A DNA stretch of 49,904 bases from Chloroflexota bacterium. GTDB lineage: Bacteria > Chloroflexota > Anaerolineae > Anaerolineales > Anaerolineaceae. The translations under genes and the position numbers were made by a program. Under the pieces are notes generated by a model. That model was not told the DNA's origin, ran no database searches, and saw only the letters and a program-made list of their open reading frames with translations. Where the stretch lies: contig JAAZKE010000064.1 of assembly GCA_012799995.1 (NCBI GenBank), positions 1 through 49,904 of the forward strand, read 5' to 3'. Shown in pieces: positions 1-8,018 of this stretch (positions are counted from its first letter, which is position 1; each line of letters begins with the position of its first letter).

Positions 1-1032
1 GCGAGCGCTGGTTTATATTTGATATTGATGCTTGTCGCTCGTGCACCACTGGAACCTGCCAGTGGCGGAATTCGGGCACTGCTTAAGGTTGGTGGAGATG
101 CTTATGCCGGTGTTCAGGGCGCTGCCGGATCTGTAAATCCGGCGGCAGGTTTTCTGCTGCGCAGAGTAAAAAACCTGCCACTGATGGTGCTGCTGTTCGG
201 CTTGTTGGCGCTGGCTTTCTCAATCTTGTCCAGGATTAACCGAAGTAAAAGTATGTTGGTGGATTTTGAGGAAGAAACTTCTACGTCACCTGTCAATAAC
301 AAAGATCGATTTGTTGGGATTCTCCTGCTCATTGCCATGTCATTGGCAATCTTCCCTGAATTTTTCTATTTGCGCGATTTCTTTGGCACGCGCATGAATA
401 CGATCTTCAAGTTTTACTATCAGGTCTGGATTTTGTTGGCAATTGTTGCTACTTATTCCTTTCATCGCGTCAAAGAGCAATTGCAGGGCGGAAAAAGAAG
501 GGTGATATCGGGTGTGTCCGCTTTGTTGATCCTTTTAGGTATGATTTATCCCGCTTTTGGCATAGCAGAAAAAAGCAGCAGTGCGATTTCAAAACTCACA
601 TCCGATTCAAAAGTTGCGACGCTGGATGGATCAACTTTTTTGCGACAGTCCAAAGCGGATGACTGGGCTGGGATTGAATGGTTGCGTCAGGCTGATTATG
701 GGGTGATCGCTGAAAAAGTCGGCGCAAGTTACTCTGCTGATAATGCTGCCAGCACTTTCAGCGGACTGCCTGCAATTCTCGGCCCCATCAATCACGAATC
801 GCAATGGCGCGGTGGATACAGCGAGATCGGTTCGCGGGAAACGGATGTGCGCCAGATTTACGAAGTGCAGGAATGGTCGATGATTAAGCCGATCCTGGAA
901 AAATACAATGTGCGATACATCTTTGTTGGGTCAACCGAAAGAAGCGCTTACTCCGTTCAGGAACGAAAGTTCCAAATGAATGCAAAACTGGTGTTTGAAT
1001 CAGGAAATACCAGAATATACCAGCTTTATTGA
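1..1032 (+). CDS. Chlor_Arch_YYY (DUF2298) membrane protein, C-terminal part
   Basis: The frame is open from the first base, so the gene begins outside the window and 343 C-terminal residues are visible. Several hydrophobic segments occur in the first half, and the motif RMNTIFKFYYQVW is typical of the DUF2298 / Chlor_Arch_YYY family of Chloroflexota and archaea. The soluble C-terminal region carries GLPAILGPINHESQWRG and YNVRYIFVGSTER, both recognisable family signatures. These proteins are large polytopic membrane proteins that resemble glycosyltransferases of the GT-C fold. The substrate is unknown. The gene ends five bases before the stop of the convergent chromate-transporter gene, with no obvious separate terminator between them. 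Confidence 0.85.
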   Translation, partial: ASAGLYLILMLVARAPLEPASGGIRALLKVGGDAYAGVQGAAGSVNPAAGFLLRRVKNLPLMVLLFGLLALAFSILSRINRSKSMLVDFEEETSTSPVNNKDRFVGILLLIAMSLAIFPEFFYLRDFFGTRMNTIFKFYYQVWILLAIVATYSFHRVKEQLQGGKRRVISGVSALLILLGMIYPAFGIAEKSSSAISKLTSDSKVATLDGSTFLRQSKADDWAGIEWLRQADYGVIAEKVGASYSADNAASTFSGLPAILGPINHESQWRGGYSEIGSRETDVRQIYEVQEWSMIKPILEKYNVRYIFVGSTERSAYSVQERKFQMNAKLVFESGNTRIYQLY

Positions 1033-1037
1033 AATGG

Positions 1038-1610
1038 CTATCCCCTCAGGAAAACTGCCCCCATCAGAGCGCCGGCAAGAGTAAGATAAATGGGGTTGAT
1101 TTTGAATTTAAGATCTCCAATGATAGCCAATATCAGAACAGCGAACATGCCGATAAGGGTTGGCGTGATCGGTGTGCCGGGGATTTGAGAATAATGCTCG
1201 ACATTAAAAAAGATAGATTTTGTCAGTGTCAGAGAGGTGAAGATCATCAAACCGCCAGTCGCCGGAGTGATTCCTTTGAACAATCCCCGAATGAAGAAGC
1301 TGTTGTAGAATTTATCCAGGAAAACAAGCACAATCGAAGTAAGAATAAGCGAAGGCAGAAATGATCCGACCGTTGCGAAGATGGAACCCCAGATTCCACC
1401 TTTCAGATAGCCGACATAGGTAGCCGCGTTGATTGCGACCGGGCCGGAGCAAACCAGATCCAGTGCGGTCATGTCGGCAAATTCGCCCTTGGTCAGGCCA
1501 ACCAGGCGCGCTCCTTCGTCCATAATGGTGGACATCATGCCATAACCACCTCCAAAAGAGGTGAAGCCGATTTTCAAAAACATCAAAAACAATGTCAATA
1601 AGTTATTCAT
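1038..1610 (-). CDS. Chromate transporter family protein, second half-size subunit
   Basis: This 190-residue hydrophobic protein belongs to the CHR (ChrA) family. It opens with a helix containing FTSFGGGYGMM and then shows GPVAINAATYVGY, both conserved in CHR domains. Full-length ChrA proteins carry two such domains in one chain. Here the domains are separate genes, the 'short-chain' arrangement, which are thought to work as a heteromeric pair in the cytoplasmic membrane. It overlaps the upstream partner (1603-2241) by 8 bases, so the two are translationally coupled. The family exports chromate, but physiological substrates in anaerobes are uncertain. Confidence 0.85.
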   Translation of the reverse strand: MNNLLTLFLMFLKIGFTSFGGGYGMMSTIMDEGARLVGLTKGEFADMTALDLVCSGPVAINAATYVGYLKGGIWGSIFATVGSFLPSLILTSIVLVFLDKFYNSFFIRGLFKGITPATGGLMIFTSLTLTKSIFFNVEHYSQIPGTPITPTLIGMFAVLILAIIGDLKFKINPIYLTLAGALMGAVFLRG

Positions 1611-2241
1611 CGGATTCCTTTTTGGTTTTATCGAGTTCTTTTGAGCTTCTGTATTGATTGATCAGATAGGCAATAATCCCAATCGCCCCCATTAATAGGA
1701 TTGTATAAAATGCACTGAGCAAACCGAGTAGCGGCAGGCAAAGTGCAAGCACGAACATAAACATTGCAAATGCATCCTTGCGGAAGCGCAAAAAGTTCCT
1801 GATGCCGGTATCTAGCAAAATCGCTACCGAAACAGCACGGATGCCATTGATTGCTCCCATAACCACTGCCGATCGAGGCAATTGTTGAAACAGAAAAACC
1901 ACCACGACCATCGACAGATAGGCAGGCATAACGGTGCTGAACACAGCAGCGAACGCACCCTGAGGGCCGGCGATGCGCATCCCGGTCAACATGGCATTGT
2001 TTACCCCGATGATTCCAGGCATGGAAGTGCTGAGAGCAACGATGTCCATATATTCATCTTCGGGTATTAACTTATGCTTTTGAGAGATTTCAAATAATAA
2101 TATTGGCATGGCAGCTAATCCGCCGGTGAATGCAAAAGCCATCACTTTAAAGTAAATTTTTGCCAATAGAAGCACTTTCTGAATGCGAGAGCGTTCTACC
2201 TTTGGTTCTTGTTCAATAGAATCGACTGTTTCAGATGTCAT
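1603..2241 (-). CDS. Chromate transporter family protein, first half-size subunit
   Basis: This 212-residue protein has a charged N-terminus of about 25 residues followed by membrane helices. The segment FTGGLAAMPILLFEI and the region STSMPGIIGVNNAMLTG match the N-terminal CHR domain. It is first in a two-gene minus-strand operon, with the second half-subunit overlapping its 3' end. The C-terminal tail is charged (KELDKTKKESDE). The 125-bp gap to the divergent HD-domain gene must hold the promoters of both units, but no clear consensus pair could be assigned. Confidence 0.85.
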   Translation of the reverse strand: MTSETVDSIEQEPKVERSRIQKVLLLAKIYFKVMAFAFTGGLAAMPILLFEISQKHKLIPEDEYMDIVALSTSMPGIIGVNNAMLTGMRIAGPQGAFAAVFSTVMPAYLSMVVVVFLFQQLPRSAVVMGAINGIRAVSVAILLDTGIRNFLRFRKDAFAMFMFVLALCLPLLGLLSAFYTILLMGAIGIIAYLINQYRSSKELDKTKKESDE

Positions 2242-2366
2242 AGAAAACCTTTCAGCATTATATCATCGTGCGGATATTCATCATCGATGAGCGGTTCTGT
2301 TTGTTGCTGTAAAACGGAGTAAGTATAATCAAGGTTAACTGAAAATGACAGAAAAGCGAGGCAAAC

Positions 2367-2960
2367 ATGAAGAACCTTCCCAATCGAGATCAAAGCCTGG
2401 AAATCATGAAAAAATACGTGAAATCGGAGACATTACAACGCCATATGCTGATTGTGGAAGCGGTGATGCGTCATTTTGCTGAACTCTATCAGGAAGATGC
2501 GGATGCGTGGGGAATACTGGGGTTGCTGCACGATATTGACTATGAACTTTATCCTGATGAACATTGTCAAAAAGCACCTGAGATCCTGAGAGCTGAAGGG
2601 TTTGATGAAGACTTCATCAGATCAGTTGTGAGCCATGGGTATGGGTTGGTGAGTGATATTGCTCCGGAAACAAACGCAGAAAAAGTGCTGTTTACCATCG
2701 ATGAATTGACAGGACTGGTTTATGCAGCAGCGCTGATGCGCCCTTCGAAAAGTATATTGGATATGGAAACCAAGTCGGTGATGAAAAAATTCAAGACACC
2801 GGCTTTTGCCGCTGCGGTTGACCGTGAAGTCATCCGATCCGGCGCTGAAATGCTGGGAAAATCGGTAGAAGAAGTCGTGACGGAAACAATCGTTGCCATG
2901 CGTAAAATTGCTTCAGAAATCGGTTTGGATGGCTCACAGGCAGTAGAGGAGAACGCTTGA
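2367..2960 (+). CDS. HD-domain (HDIG-type) hydrolase
   Basis: The 197-residue product has the metal-binding pattern of HD-domain phosphohydrolases: a histidine in LQRHM, the HD pair in GLLHDIDYE, a histidine in VSHGYG and a later aspartate in FTIDELTG. The length and arrangement match small stand-alone HD proteins often annotated as hydrolases of unknown substrate. The start ATG at 2367 follows GAGGCAAAC, a usable ribosome-binding site. It is transcribed away from the chromate-transporter pair. Nucleotide or phosphoester hydrolysis is the family expectation. The actual substrate cannot be read from sequence. Confidence 0.8.
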   Translation: MKNLPNRDQSLEIMKKYVKSETLQRHMLIVEAVMRHFAELYQEDADAWGILGLLHDIDYELYPDEHCQKAPEILRAEGFDEDFIRSVVSHGYGLVSDIAPETNAEKVLFTIDELTGLVYAAALMRPSKSILDMETKSVMKKFKTPAFAAAVDREVIRSGAEMLGKSVEEVVTETIVAMRKIASEIGLDGSQAVEENA

Positions 2961-3285
2961 AAGACCCAGATCTGAATAGAAAATGTTGGTGTCACTGACA
3001 GAAAATAAGGTATTTTGTCAACAATTTTTTATGATATTAGCTAATATATTTATGAATATAATTAGTAATAGTGAAACTGACATCAATGTTGTATTCCCTT
3101 GTCTACTTTCGAGGGCTACAGTCCCCGGTTGGGCGAATCGTAACAAAAATTCACCTGTGTAATAATATTATATTTCTTCGCATATTGGTCAACAAGATCT
3201 TGGATGTATTGTTGGGAATATTGGAAGGTATCCTTGTTATTATCCTCGTCATTATACTTCCAGGTACAACGGCAGGGAAAACCAT
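2961..3285. other. Gene-free intergenic stretch
   Basis: About 325 bases between the HD-domain gene and a terminator hairpin. It is more AT-rich than the flanking genes. Short frames exist on both strands (for example 3116-3340 on the minus strand), but they lack a convincing start, a recognisable product or consistent coding character. No gene is claimed here. Confidence 0.5.
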
Positions 3286-3318
3286 AAAAACAGCCCCCAG
3301 AAGGGCTGTTTTTATTTG
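3286..3318 (+). terminator. Rho-independent terminator
   Basis: An 11-bp stem AAAAACAGCCC (3286-3296) pairs with GGGCTGTTTTT (3303-3313) around a 6-base loop and runs into further T residues. It sits 50 bases before the MinD-like gene and likely separates that operon from whatever is transcribed upstream. Because the A and T runs flank the stem on both sides it may work in both directions. Confidence 0.7.
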
Positions 3319-3363
3319 CAATACGATAAGCAGCTGGCAAATGTCACTTTCCGGAGGGATAGC

Positions 3364-4071
3364 ATGATCCTGACTGAAGGAAAGCGGATCGTAATCGTAG
3401 GCGGTCACTATGGCAGCGGGAAGAGCGAGTTTTGTTTGAATCTCGCATTGTCGCTCAAAGCAGCAGGACGAAAGGTTGCCATCATTGACCTGGATCTGGT
3501 AAACCCTTACTTCCGCTCGCGAGAGAAAAGTGACTATTTACTTGAATTCGGAATCCCTGTGTACGGAAGTTCCTATAAAACTGAAATTACGATGGAAGTT
3601 CCGGCTTTGGGTGCCAATACGCGCGTCCCTTTGGAAGACCCGGAAATGACTTCGATTATTGACTTGGGTGGCAACTCCGCCGGTGCGCTGGTGAGTGTGC
3701 AATTCATTCGCTACTTTCGTACAGGAGCATATGACTTTCTGTGCGTGATCAACCGCAATCGTCCTGAAACCGCCACTCTGGAAGGGGCTTTGCATCAGAT
3801 TAACGATATTCAGGATCGTACCGGATTGACCTTTACAGGTTTGATCAATAACACACATCTGTTGCGGGAAACGTCGCTGGCAGACCTGGAAAAAGGTTTG
3901 GATTTATGTGATGCAGTGACTGAAAAGACAGCATTGCCGACGGAATTTACAGGCTGTCCAGATTTTTTGTTAGATGCATTGAAAAATTCTCCGCTGCGCA
4001 AAAGAATTACGCATGAAATCATGCCAATTCGGTTCCTGTTGCGCAGTACTTGGTTGGATCAAAGAATATAA
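3364..4071 (+). CDS. MinD/CobQ-like P-loop ATPase
   Basis: The ATG at 3364 follows TTTCCGGAGGGATAGC, so it is preferred over an in-frame start further upstream that lies inside the terminator. The 235-residue product opens with a P-loop GGHYGSGKSEF (deviant Walker A of the SIMIBI class) and then IIDLDLVNPYFRSREK, which fits the switch region of MinD/ParA/CobQ-type proteins. IIDLGGNSAGAL provides the Walker B-like segment. It leads the operon for a 2-oxoacid:ferredoxin oxidoreductase, with 14 bases to the next gene. A role in maturation or regulation of that iron-sulfur enzyme is an inference from position only. Confidence 0.75.
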   Translation: MILTEGKRIVIVGGHYGSGKSEFCLNLALSLKAAGRKVAIIDLDLVNPYFRSREKSDYLLEFGIPVYGSSYKTEITMEVPALGANTRVPLEDPEMTSIIDLGGNSAGALVSVQFIRYFRTGAYDFLCVINRNRPETATLEGALHQINDIQDRTGLTFTGLINNTHLLRETSLADLEKGLDLCDAVTEKTALPTEFTGCPDFLLDALKNSPLRKRITHEIMPIRFLLRSTWLDQRI

Positions 4072-4085
4072 AAGGGAGGGTATGT

Positions 4086-4316
4086 ATGGCAAGATTTTTA
4101 GTAAAGTTTCTCCGTGATCGGTGCAAAGCCTGTGAACTTTGCATTTCAGTTTGTCCAAAGCAGATTTTGGAAATAGAAACAGATCTCTACAATAAAAAGG
4201 GGTATCATCCTGCCCGAGTTCAGCCCGGGAAGGATGATGAATGTATCGGTTGCACCAGTTGTGCAACGATCTGCCCTGACAGTGTCATAAGTGTTTTTGA
4301 TACCACAAAGGAGTGA
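4086..4316 (+). CDS. 2-oxoacid:ferredoxin oxidoreductase delta subunit (2[4Fe-4S] ferredoxin)
   Basis: A 76-residue ferredoxin-like subunit with two clusters: CKACELCISVCP near residue 12 and CIGCTSCATICP near residue 54, each CxxCxxCxxxCP for one [4Fe-4S] centre. The start at 4086 is preceded by AAAGGGAGGG. In the KOR/VOR family this subunit carries electrons from the thiamine diphosphate centre to ferredoxin. The next gene starts one base after its stop codon, so the subunits are coupled. Confidence 0.9.
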   Translation: MARFLVKFLRDRCKACELCISVCPKQILEIETDLYNKKGYHPARVQPGKDDECIGCTSCATICPDSVISVFDTTKE

Positions 4317-4317
4317 T

Positions 4318-5403
4318 ATGGCTGAGAGAGTTTTGATGAAAGGGAATGAAGCTTTTGCGGAAGCTGCAATCCGTGGCGGTTGCCGGTTCTATGTTGGGTA
4401 TCCAATTACCCCACAGAGTGAAATTCCCGAATTTATGTCACATGAGTTACCAAAACGTGGTGGTACGTTTATTCAAGCTGAAAGTGAGCTTGGGACAATC
4501 AACATGTCTTACGGGATCGGTTGTGCGGGCGGAAATGTGTTTATCTCATCAGCCTCTCCCGGTATTGCATTGATGCAGGAAGGGTTCAGCTTTCTGTGTT
4601 CTGCGGAGGTTCCGCTGGTGGCAATGAATGTCTCCCGCAGTGGCGCCGGCATTGGTGGGATTCAACCCGGTCAATGTGACTACAACCAGGTAACGCGCGG
4701 AGGTGGAAACGGAGATTACCATATTCCGGTTTTTGCACCATCCACTATGCAGGATGCTGTCGATATCATCTATGAATCGTTTGAGATTGCTGATCGTTAT
4801 AGGAATCCGGTCATGATTCTCGCGGATGGGATGATGGGGCAGATGATGGAACCGGTTGTGCTGCCAGAACCAAAAACCCTCTACAAAGATGAAGCGGATA
4901 TTGCAAACTATAAACCCTGGGCTTTGACTGGCAGCAAAGGGAAAGCAAATCGGAACAGGATCAAATCCTATCATGCGCATCCTGCTGAACTTGAACAATA
5001 TATTGACTATCTCTATGAAAAATATATGCGCATGGAGAAAGAATTACAACGGGCAGAGAGTTACCACACCGATGATGCGGAGATAGTATTCGTTGCTTAC
5101 GGTTCAATGGCACGTATTGTTCGAGAGGTGCTGGAAGTTCTTCGCAAAGATGGGATCAAAGCCGGCATGATTCGACCGATATCGCTCTGGCCGTTTCCCA
5201 CAGCGCCGTTTGAAGCTTTGAACCCTGAAGTGACGAAAGTGGTTATCTCAGCGGAGATGAGCAAAGGGCAAATGATCCCTGATATCAGGTTAGCGCTCAA
5301 AGATCGCATTCCGGTGAAACTGTTCAGCCGTACGGGTGGCATCATTCCGTCTACCGAAGAGATCGTTGCTTTTGTAAAAACATTGCGAAAGGAGCTCAAA
5401 TGA
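4318..5403 (+). CDS. vorB: 2-oxoacid:ferredoxin oxidoreductase alpha subunit, VorB type
   Basis: This 361-residue subunit contains the pyrimidine-binding domain of the pyruvate:ferredoxin oxidoreductase superfamily. Signatures are GYPITPQSEIPEFM near the N-terminus, FIQAESELGTINMSYGIGCAGG, SSASPGIALMQEGFSFL, and GGNGDYHIPVFAPSTMQDAVD, which is usual in proteins annotated as 3-methyl-2-oxobutanoate dehydrogenase subunit VorB. The C-terminal part (about residues 240-361) is the transketolase C-like domain. The enzyme oxidatively decarboxylates branched-chain or related 2-oxoacids to acyl-CoA and reduces ferredoxin. A branched-chain aminotransferase at the operon end supports 2-oxoisovalerate-type substrates. 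2-Oxoglutarate (KorA) remains possible. Confidence 0.88.
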   Translation: MAERVLMKGNEAFAEAAIRGGCRFYVGYPITPQSEIPEFMSHELPKRGGTFIQAESELGTINMSYGIGCAGGNVFISSASPGIALMQEGFSFLCSAEVPLVAMNVSRSGAGIGGIQPGQCDYNQVTRGGGNGDYHIPVFAPSTMQDAVDIIYESFEIADRYRNPVMILADGMMGQMMEPVVLPEPKTLYKDEADIANYKPWALTGSKGKANRNRIKSYHAHPAELEQYIDYLYEKYMRMEKELQRAESYHTDDAEIVFVAYGSMARIVREVLEVLRKDGIKAGMIRPISLWPFPTAPFEALNPEVTKVVISAEMSKGQMIPDIRLALKDRIPVKLFSRTGGIIPSTEEIVAFVKTLRKELK

Positions 5404-6152
5404 AAGCGATATATCAATCTACGGTTGGCGAAGGTTTGACCCTTACCGATACAAGCTACTGTCCGGGTTGTGGACACGGAATTATCCACAAGTTGGTTAT
5501 GGAGTCTATTGCTGAGCTTGGGAAATTAGGCGAAACTATCGGGGTTTCACCGATTGGGTGCAGCGTTGTGGCGCATGAATATATGAATGTCGAAATGTGC
5601 GAAGCAGCGCATGGGCGTGCTCCGGCAGTCGCAACCGGTATCAAACGTGTCCATCCTAACCATATCGTGTTCAGCTATCAGGGAGATGGCGACCTGGCGT
5701 CGATTGGTATGACCGAGATTGTCCATGCTGCCATGCGAGGCGAGAAATTCACGACTTTCTTTGTAAACAATGCTATCTATGGCATGACAGGTGGCCAAAT
5801 GGCTCCTACCACCTTGCTGGGCCAGAAATCGACGACTTCTATTGATGGCAGAAAGAAAGAAATTTCCGGGATGCCAATCAGAGTCTCTGAATTGCTGGCG
5901 ACCATTGACGGTGCAGTTTATGTAGAACGCGTCGCGGTCAACACACCGGCGAACGTGAGGAAAGCCAAGCAAGCGATCAAGCGGGCGTTGGACGTTCAAC
6001 AGAGAAAACTTGGTTTTTCCTTTGTCGAGTTCCTGTCATCCTGCCCGACCAACTGGGGCCTGACACCTGTAAACGCGCTAAAGTGGGTTGGTGAACATAT
6101 GATCCCCTATTACCCGCTGGGAATCTTCAAGCAACCGGAGGAAGAGAAATGA
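5400..6152 (+). CDS. 2-oxoacid:ferredoxin oxidoreductase beta subunit (thiamine diphosphate-binding)
   Basis: The start overlaps the previous stop (ATGA), which indicates coupling. The 250-residue subunit shows CPGCGHGIIHKL at residues 18-29 and GDGDLASIGMTEIVHAAMRGEKF plus NNAIYGMTGGQMAPTT further on: the GDG-to-NN thiamine diphosphate and Mg-binding motif of this superfamily. The paired cysteines CPGC and later C residues may contribute to an iron-sulfur site, as in relatives. It forms the catalytic core together with the alpha subunit. The 3' end overlaps the gamma gene by 4 bases. Confidence 0.9.
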   Translation: MKAIYQSTVGEGLTLTDTSYCPGCGHGIIHKLVMESIAELGKLGETIGVSPIGCSVVAHEYMNVEMCEAAHGRAPAVATGIKRVHPNHIVFSYQGDGDLASIGMTEIVHAAMRGEKFTTFFVNNAIYGMTGGQMAPTTLLGQKSTTSIDGRKKEISGMPIRVSELLATIDGAVYVERVAVNTPANVRKAKQAIKRALDVQQRKLGFSFVEFLSSCPTNWGLTPVNALKWVGEHMIPYYPLGIFKQPEEEK

Positions 6153-6682
6153 GTACCAATCGAGTTATGATTGCAGGTTCTGGCGGTCAGGGAATTATTT
6201 TAATGGGTAAACTACTGGCTTATGTTGCGATGGAAGAGGGAAAAGAAGTTACTTTCTTACCTTCATACGGTGCAGAGATGCGAGGTGGAACTGCCAATTG
6301 TAGCGTGATAATCTCAGACCGCCCAATCAGCTGCCCGGTTGTGCACAAAGCCGATATCGTTGTAGTGATGAATCAACCGTCATTCGAAAAATTCGAGTCA
6401 GCAGTGGAGCCGGGCGGCAGCCTGTTTTTGAACAGCACCCTGATTAAGGATCCGGTCACGCGCACGGATATTGAGATATACAAGGTAGATGCGAATAAGC
6501 TGGCGGAAGATGCTGGCATTGGAAGATCTGCCAATATTGTAATGCTTGGTGCGATCGTCAGACAAACAGGCATCGTGAAAATTGAAAATGTCACAAAAGC
6601 GCTGAAAAAAGAATTTTCCGGCAAAAAAGTTGTATATTTAGATGCAAATTTACTAGCTTTCCAGGCATGGAAAACAGGATAA
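6149..6682 (+). CDS. 2-oxoacid:ferredoxin oxidoreductase gamma subunit
   Basis: A 177-residue product with AGSGGQGIILMGKLLAYVAMEE at the N-terminus and SYGAEMRGGTANCSVI, both diagnostic for the gamma (POR_N gamma) domain that binds the coenzyme A side. It starts inside the stop of the beta gene, after GGAGGAAGAGAA. Subunit order delta-alpha-beta-gamma is a common arrangement for archaeal and bacterial four-subunit VOR/KOR enzymes. Confidence 0.9.
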   Translation: MSTNRVMIAGSGGQGIILMGKLLAYVAMEEGKEVTFLPSYGAEMRGGTANCSVIISDRPISCPVVHKADIVVVMNQPSFEKFESAVEPGGSLFLNSTLIKDPVTRTDIEIYKVDANKLAEDAGIGRSANIVMLGAIVRQTGIVKIENVTKALKKEFSGKKVVYLDANLLAFQAWKTG

Positions 6683-6713
6683 TCTTTCATAAAATAGTGT
6701 TGGAGGTGCTTCA

Positions 6714-7790
6714 ATGACGCATGATTTCAAAATTACGCGAACACAGAATCCAAAAGCGAAACCGGATATTGATAAATTGGGGTTTGGCGTTCATTTTACC
6801 GATCATATGTTTGTGATGAAATATACGCCTGACAAAGGTTGGCATGACGGTGAAGTTGTTCCATTCGGCCCCTTATGTCTCAGTCCGGCTGCATCTGTTT
6901 TCCACTACGGACAGGAAATGTTCGAGGGGATGAAAGCTTACCGTACGGCAGATGGCCGCGTGCTGCTCTTTCGCCCGGACATGAACGTAAAGCGAACAAA
7001 TGCCACCAATGAGCGTATTTGTATGCCTCAGATCGAAGAAAGCCTGATGATCGATGCTATTAAGGCTGTGGTTGATGTGGATCGGGACTGGATTCCGGAT
7101 CGTAAGGGAACATCGCTCTACATTCGCCCCTTTATCATTGCCAGTGAGCCGTTCCTCGGTGTTCGCCCCTCCAATGATTACCTGTTTTTCGTAATTCTTT
7201 CACCAGTTGGCTCCTATTATGCCAATTCTGATCAAACCCATACCACCAAAATCTACGTCGAAGACGTTTACACCCGCGCAGCAGTGGGTGGGACTGGTAT
7301 GGCCAAAATTGGCGCAAATTACGTCATGGGGTTAAAGGCACAGGAAAAAGCGAATTCCTTCGGGTACGATCAGGTACTGTGGCTGGATGGCAAAGAAAAG
7401 AAATATGTTCAGGAGATTGGAACTTCAAACGCGTTCTTCGTTATCGATGGAGAAATTATCACAGCTCCTTTGACCGACGGCACGATTCTGCCTGGCATCA
7501 CCCGCGATACCATCCTGGCGCTGCTGAGAGATCGTGGTGCCCACGTGAGTGAACGCGACCTTGAAATTGAAGAAGTCTTCCGTGCATCAGATGAGGGCAG
7601 GCTGAATGAGGTCTTTGCCTCTGGCACTGCAGCGGTGATTTCTCCAGTGGGCGAATTACGATGGAAAGATCGCGTGATTCAGATCAACAATGATCAGATT
7701 GGTCCAGTTGCAGACAGCCTTTACAAGGAAATTGTTGCAATTCAGACCGGTGCCATTGAGGATCGGTTCGGCTGGACTGTAGAAGTCTAA
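6714..7790 (+). CDS. ilvE: Branched-chain amino acid aminotransferase
   Basis: The 358-residue length fits the longer, mitochondrial-like class of fold-IV branched-chain aminotransferases. Visible signatures are YGQEMFEGMKAYRTADG, FRPDMNVKRTNATNERICMP, the probable PLP lysine Lys198 in GTGMAKIGANY, and VQEIGTSNAFFVIDG followed by LTDGTILPGITRDTIL. The enzyme interconverts valine, leucine and isoleucine with their 2-oxoacids using glutamate/2-oxoglutarate. It lies 31 bases behind the gamma subunit and ends at a strong terminator, so it likely feeds 2-oxoacids to the VOR enzyme in amino acid fermentation or draws from it in synthesis. Ribosome-binding site: TTGGAGGTGC. Confidence 0.93.
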   Translation: MTHDFKITRTQNPKAKPDIDKLGFGVHFTDHMFVMKYTPDKGWHDGEVVPFGPLCLSPAASVFHYGQEMFEGMKAYRTADGRVLLFRPDMNVKRTNATNERICMPQIEESLMIDAIKAVVDVDRDWIPDRKGTSLYIRPFIIASEPFLGVRPSNDYLFFVILSPVGSYYANSDQTHTTKIYVEDVYTRAAVGGTGMAKIGANYVMGLKAQEKANSFGYDQVLWLDGKEKKYVQEIGTSNAFFVIDGEIITAPLTDGTILPGITRDTILALLRDRGAHVSERDLEIEEVFRASDEGRLNEVFASGTAAVISPVGELRWKDRVIQINNDQIGPVADSLYKEIVAIQTGAIEDRFGWTVEV

Positions 7791-7799
7791 TTATTAAAG

Positions 7800-7838
7800 A
7801 AATCGGGATTCCAGGTTTTAATAGGAATCCCGATTTTA
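7800..7838 (+). terminator. Rho-independent terminator after ilvE
   Basis: A 13-bp stem AAATCGGGATTCC (7800-7812) pairs with GGAATCCCGATTT (7824-7836) across an 11-base loop and continues into T residues. It ends the vor-ilvE operon. Confidence 0.85.
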
Positions 7839-7971
7839 ATCTCGTAATTTCTGATAAAAGTCCTTTACAAATAATGAAATGGGTTTATAATATTTTTAGA
7901 TCGATATCTGGAGAAATAAGGCACAATTTATACATATTTATCACTTTTATACACACTTTATTCTGGGTTGT

Positions 7972-7994
7972 TTCGTTCTTTAAATAAGAACGAA
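7972..7994 (+). promoter_or_regulatory. Inverted repeat in the cstA leader
   Basis: TTCGTTCTT (7972-7980) and AAGAACGAA (7986-7994) form a perfect 9-bp inverted repeat with a 5-base spacer, 24 bases before the cstA start and just upstream of its ribosome-binding site (ATGGAGGC). It lacks a following T run, so an operator or leader hairpin is more likely than a terminator. Function is inferred from position only. Confidence 0.35.
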
Positions 7995-8018
7995 TAAAAA
8001 GTTATATGGAGGCATATC

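Noticed and set aside
1029..1364. Plus-strand frame opposite the chromate-transporter gene
   Set aside because: Antisense of a clear membrane-protein gene, with low-complexity charged composition.
3116..3340. Minus-strand frame of 74 residues before the MinD-like operon
   Set aside because: It runs through the terminator hairpin, has no ribosome-binding site and no recognisable product, and overlaps a competing frame on the other strand.
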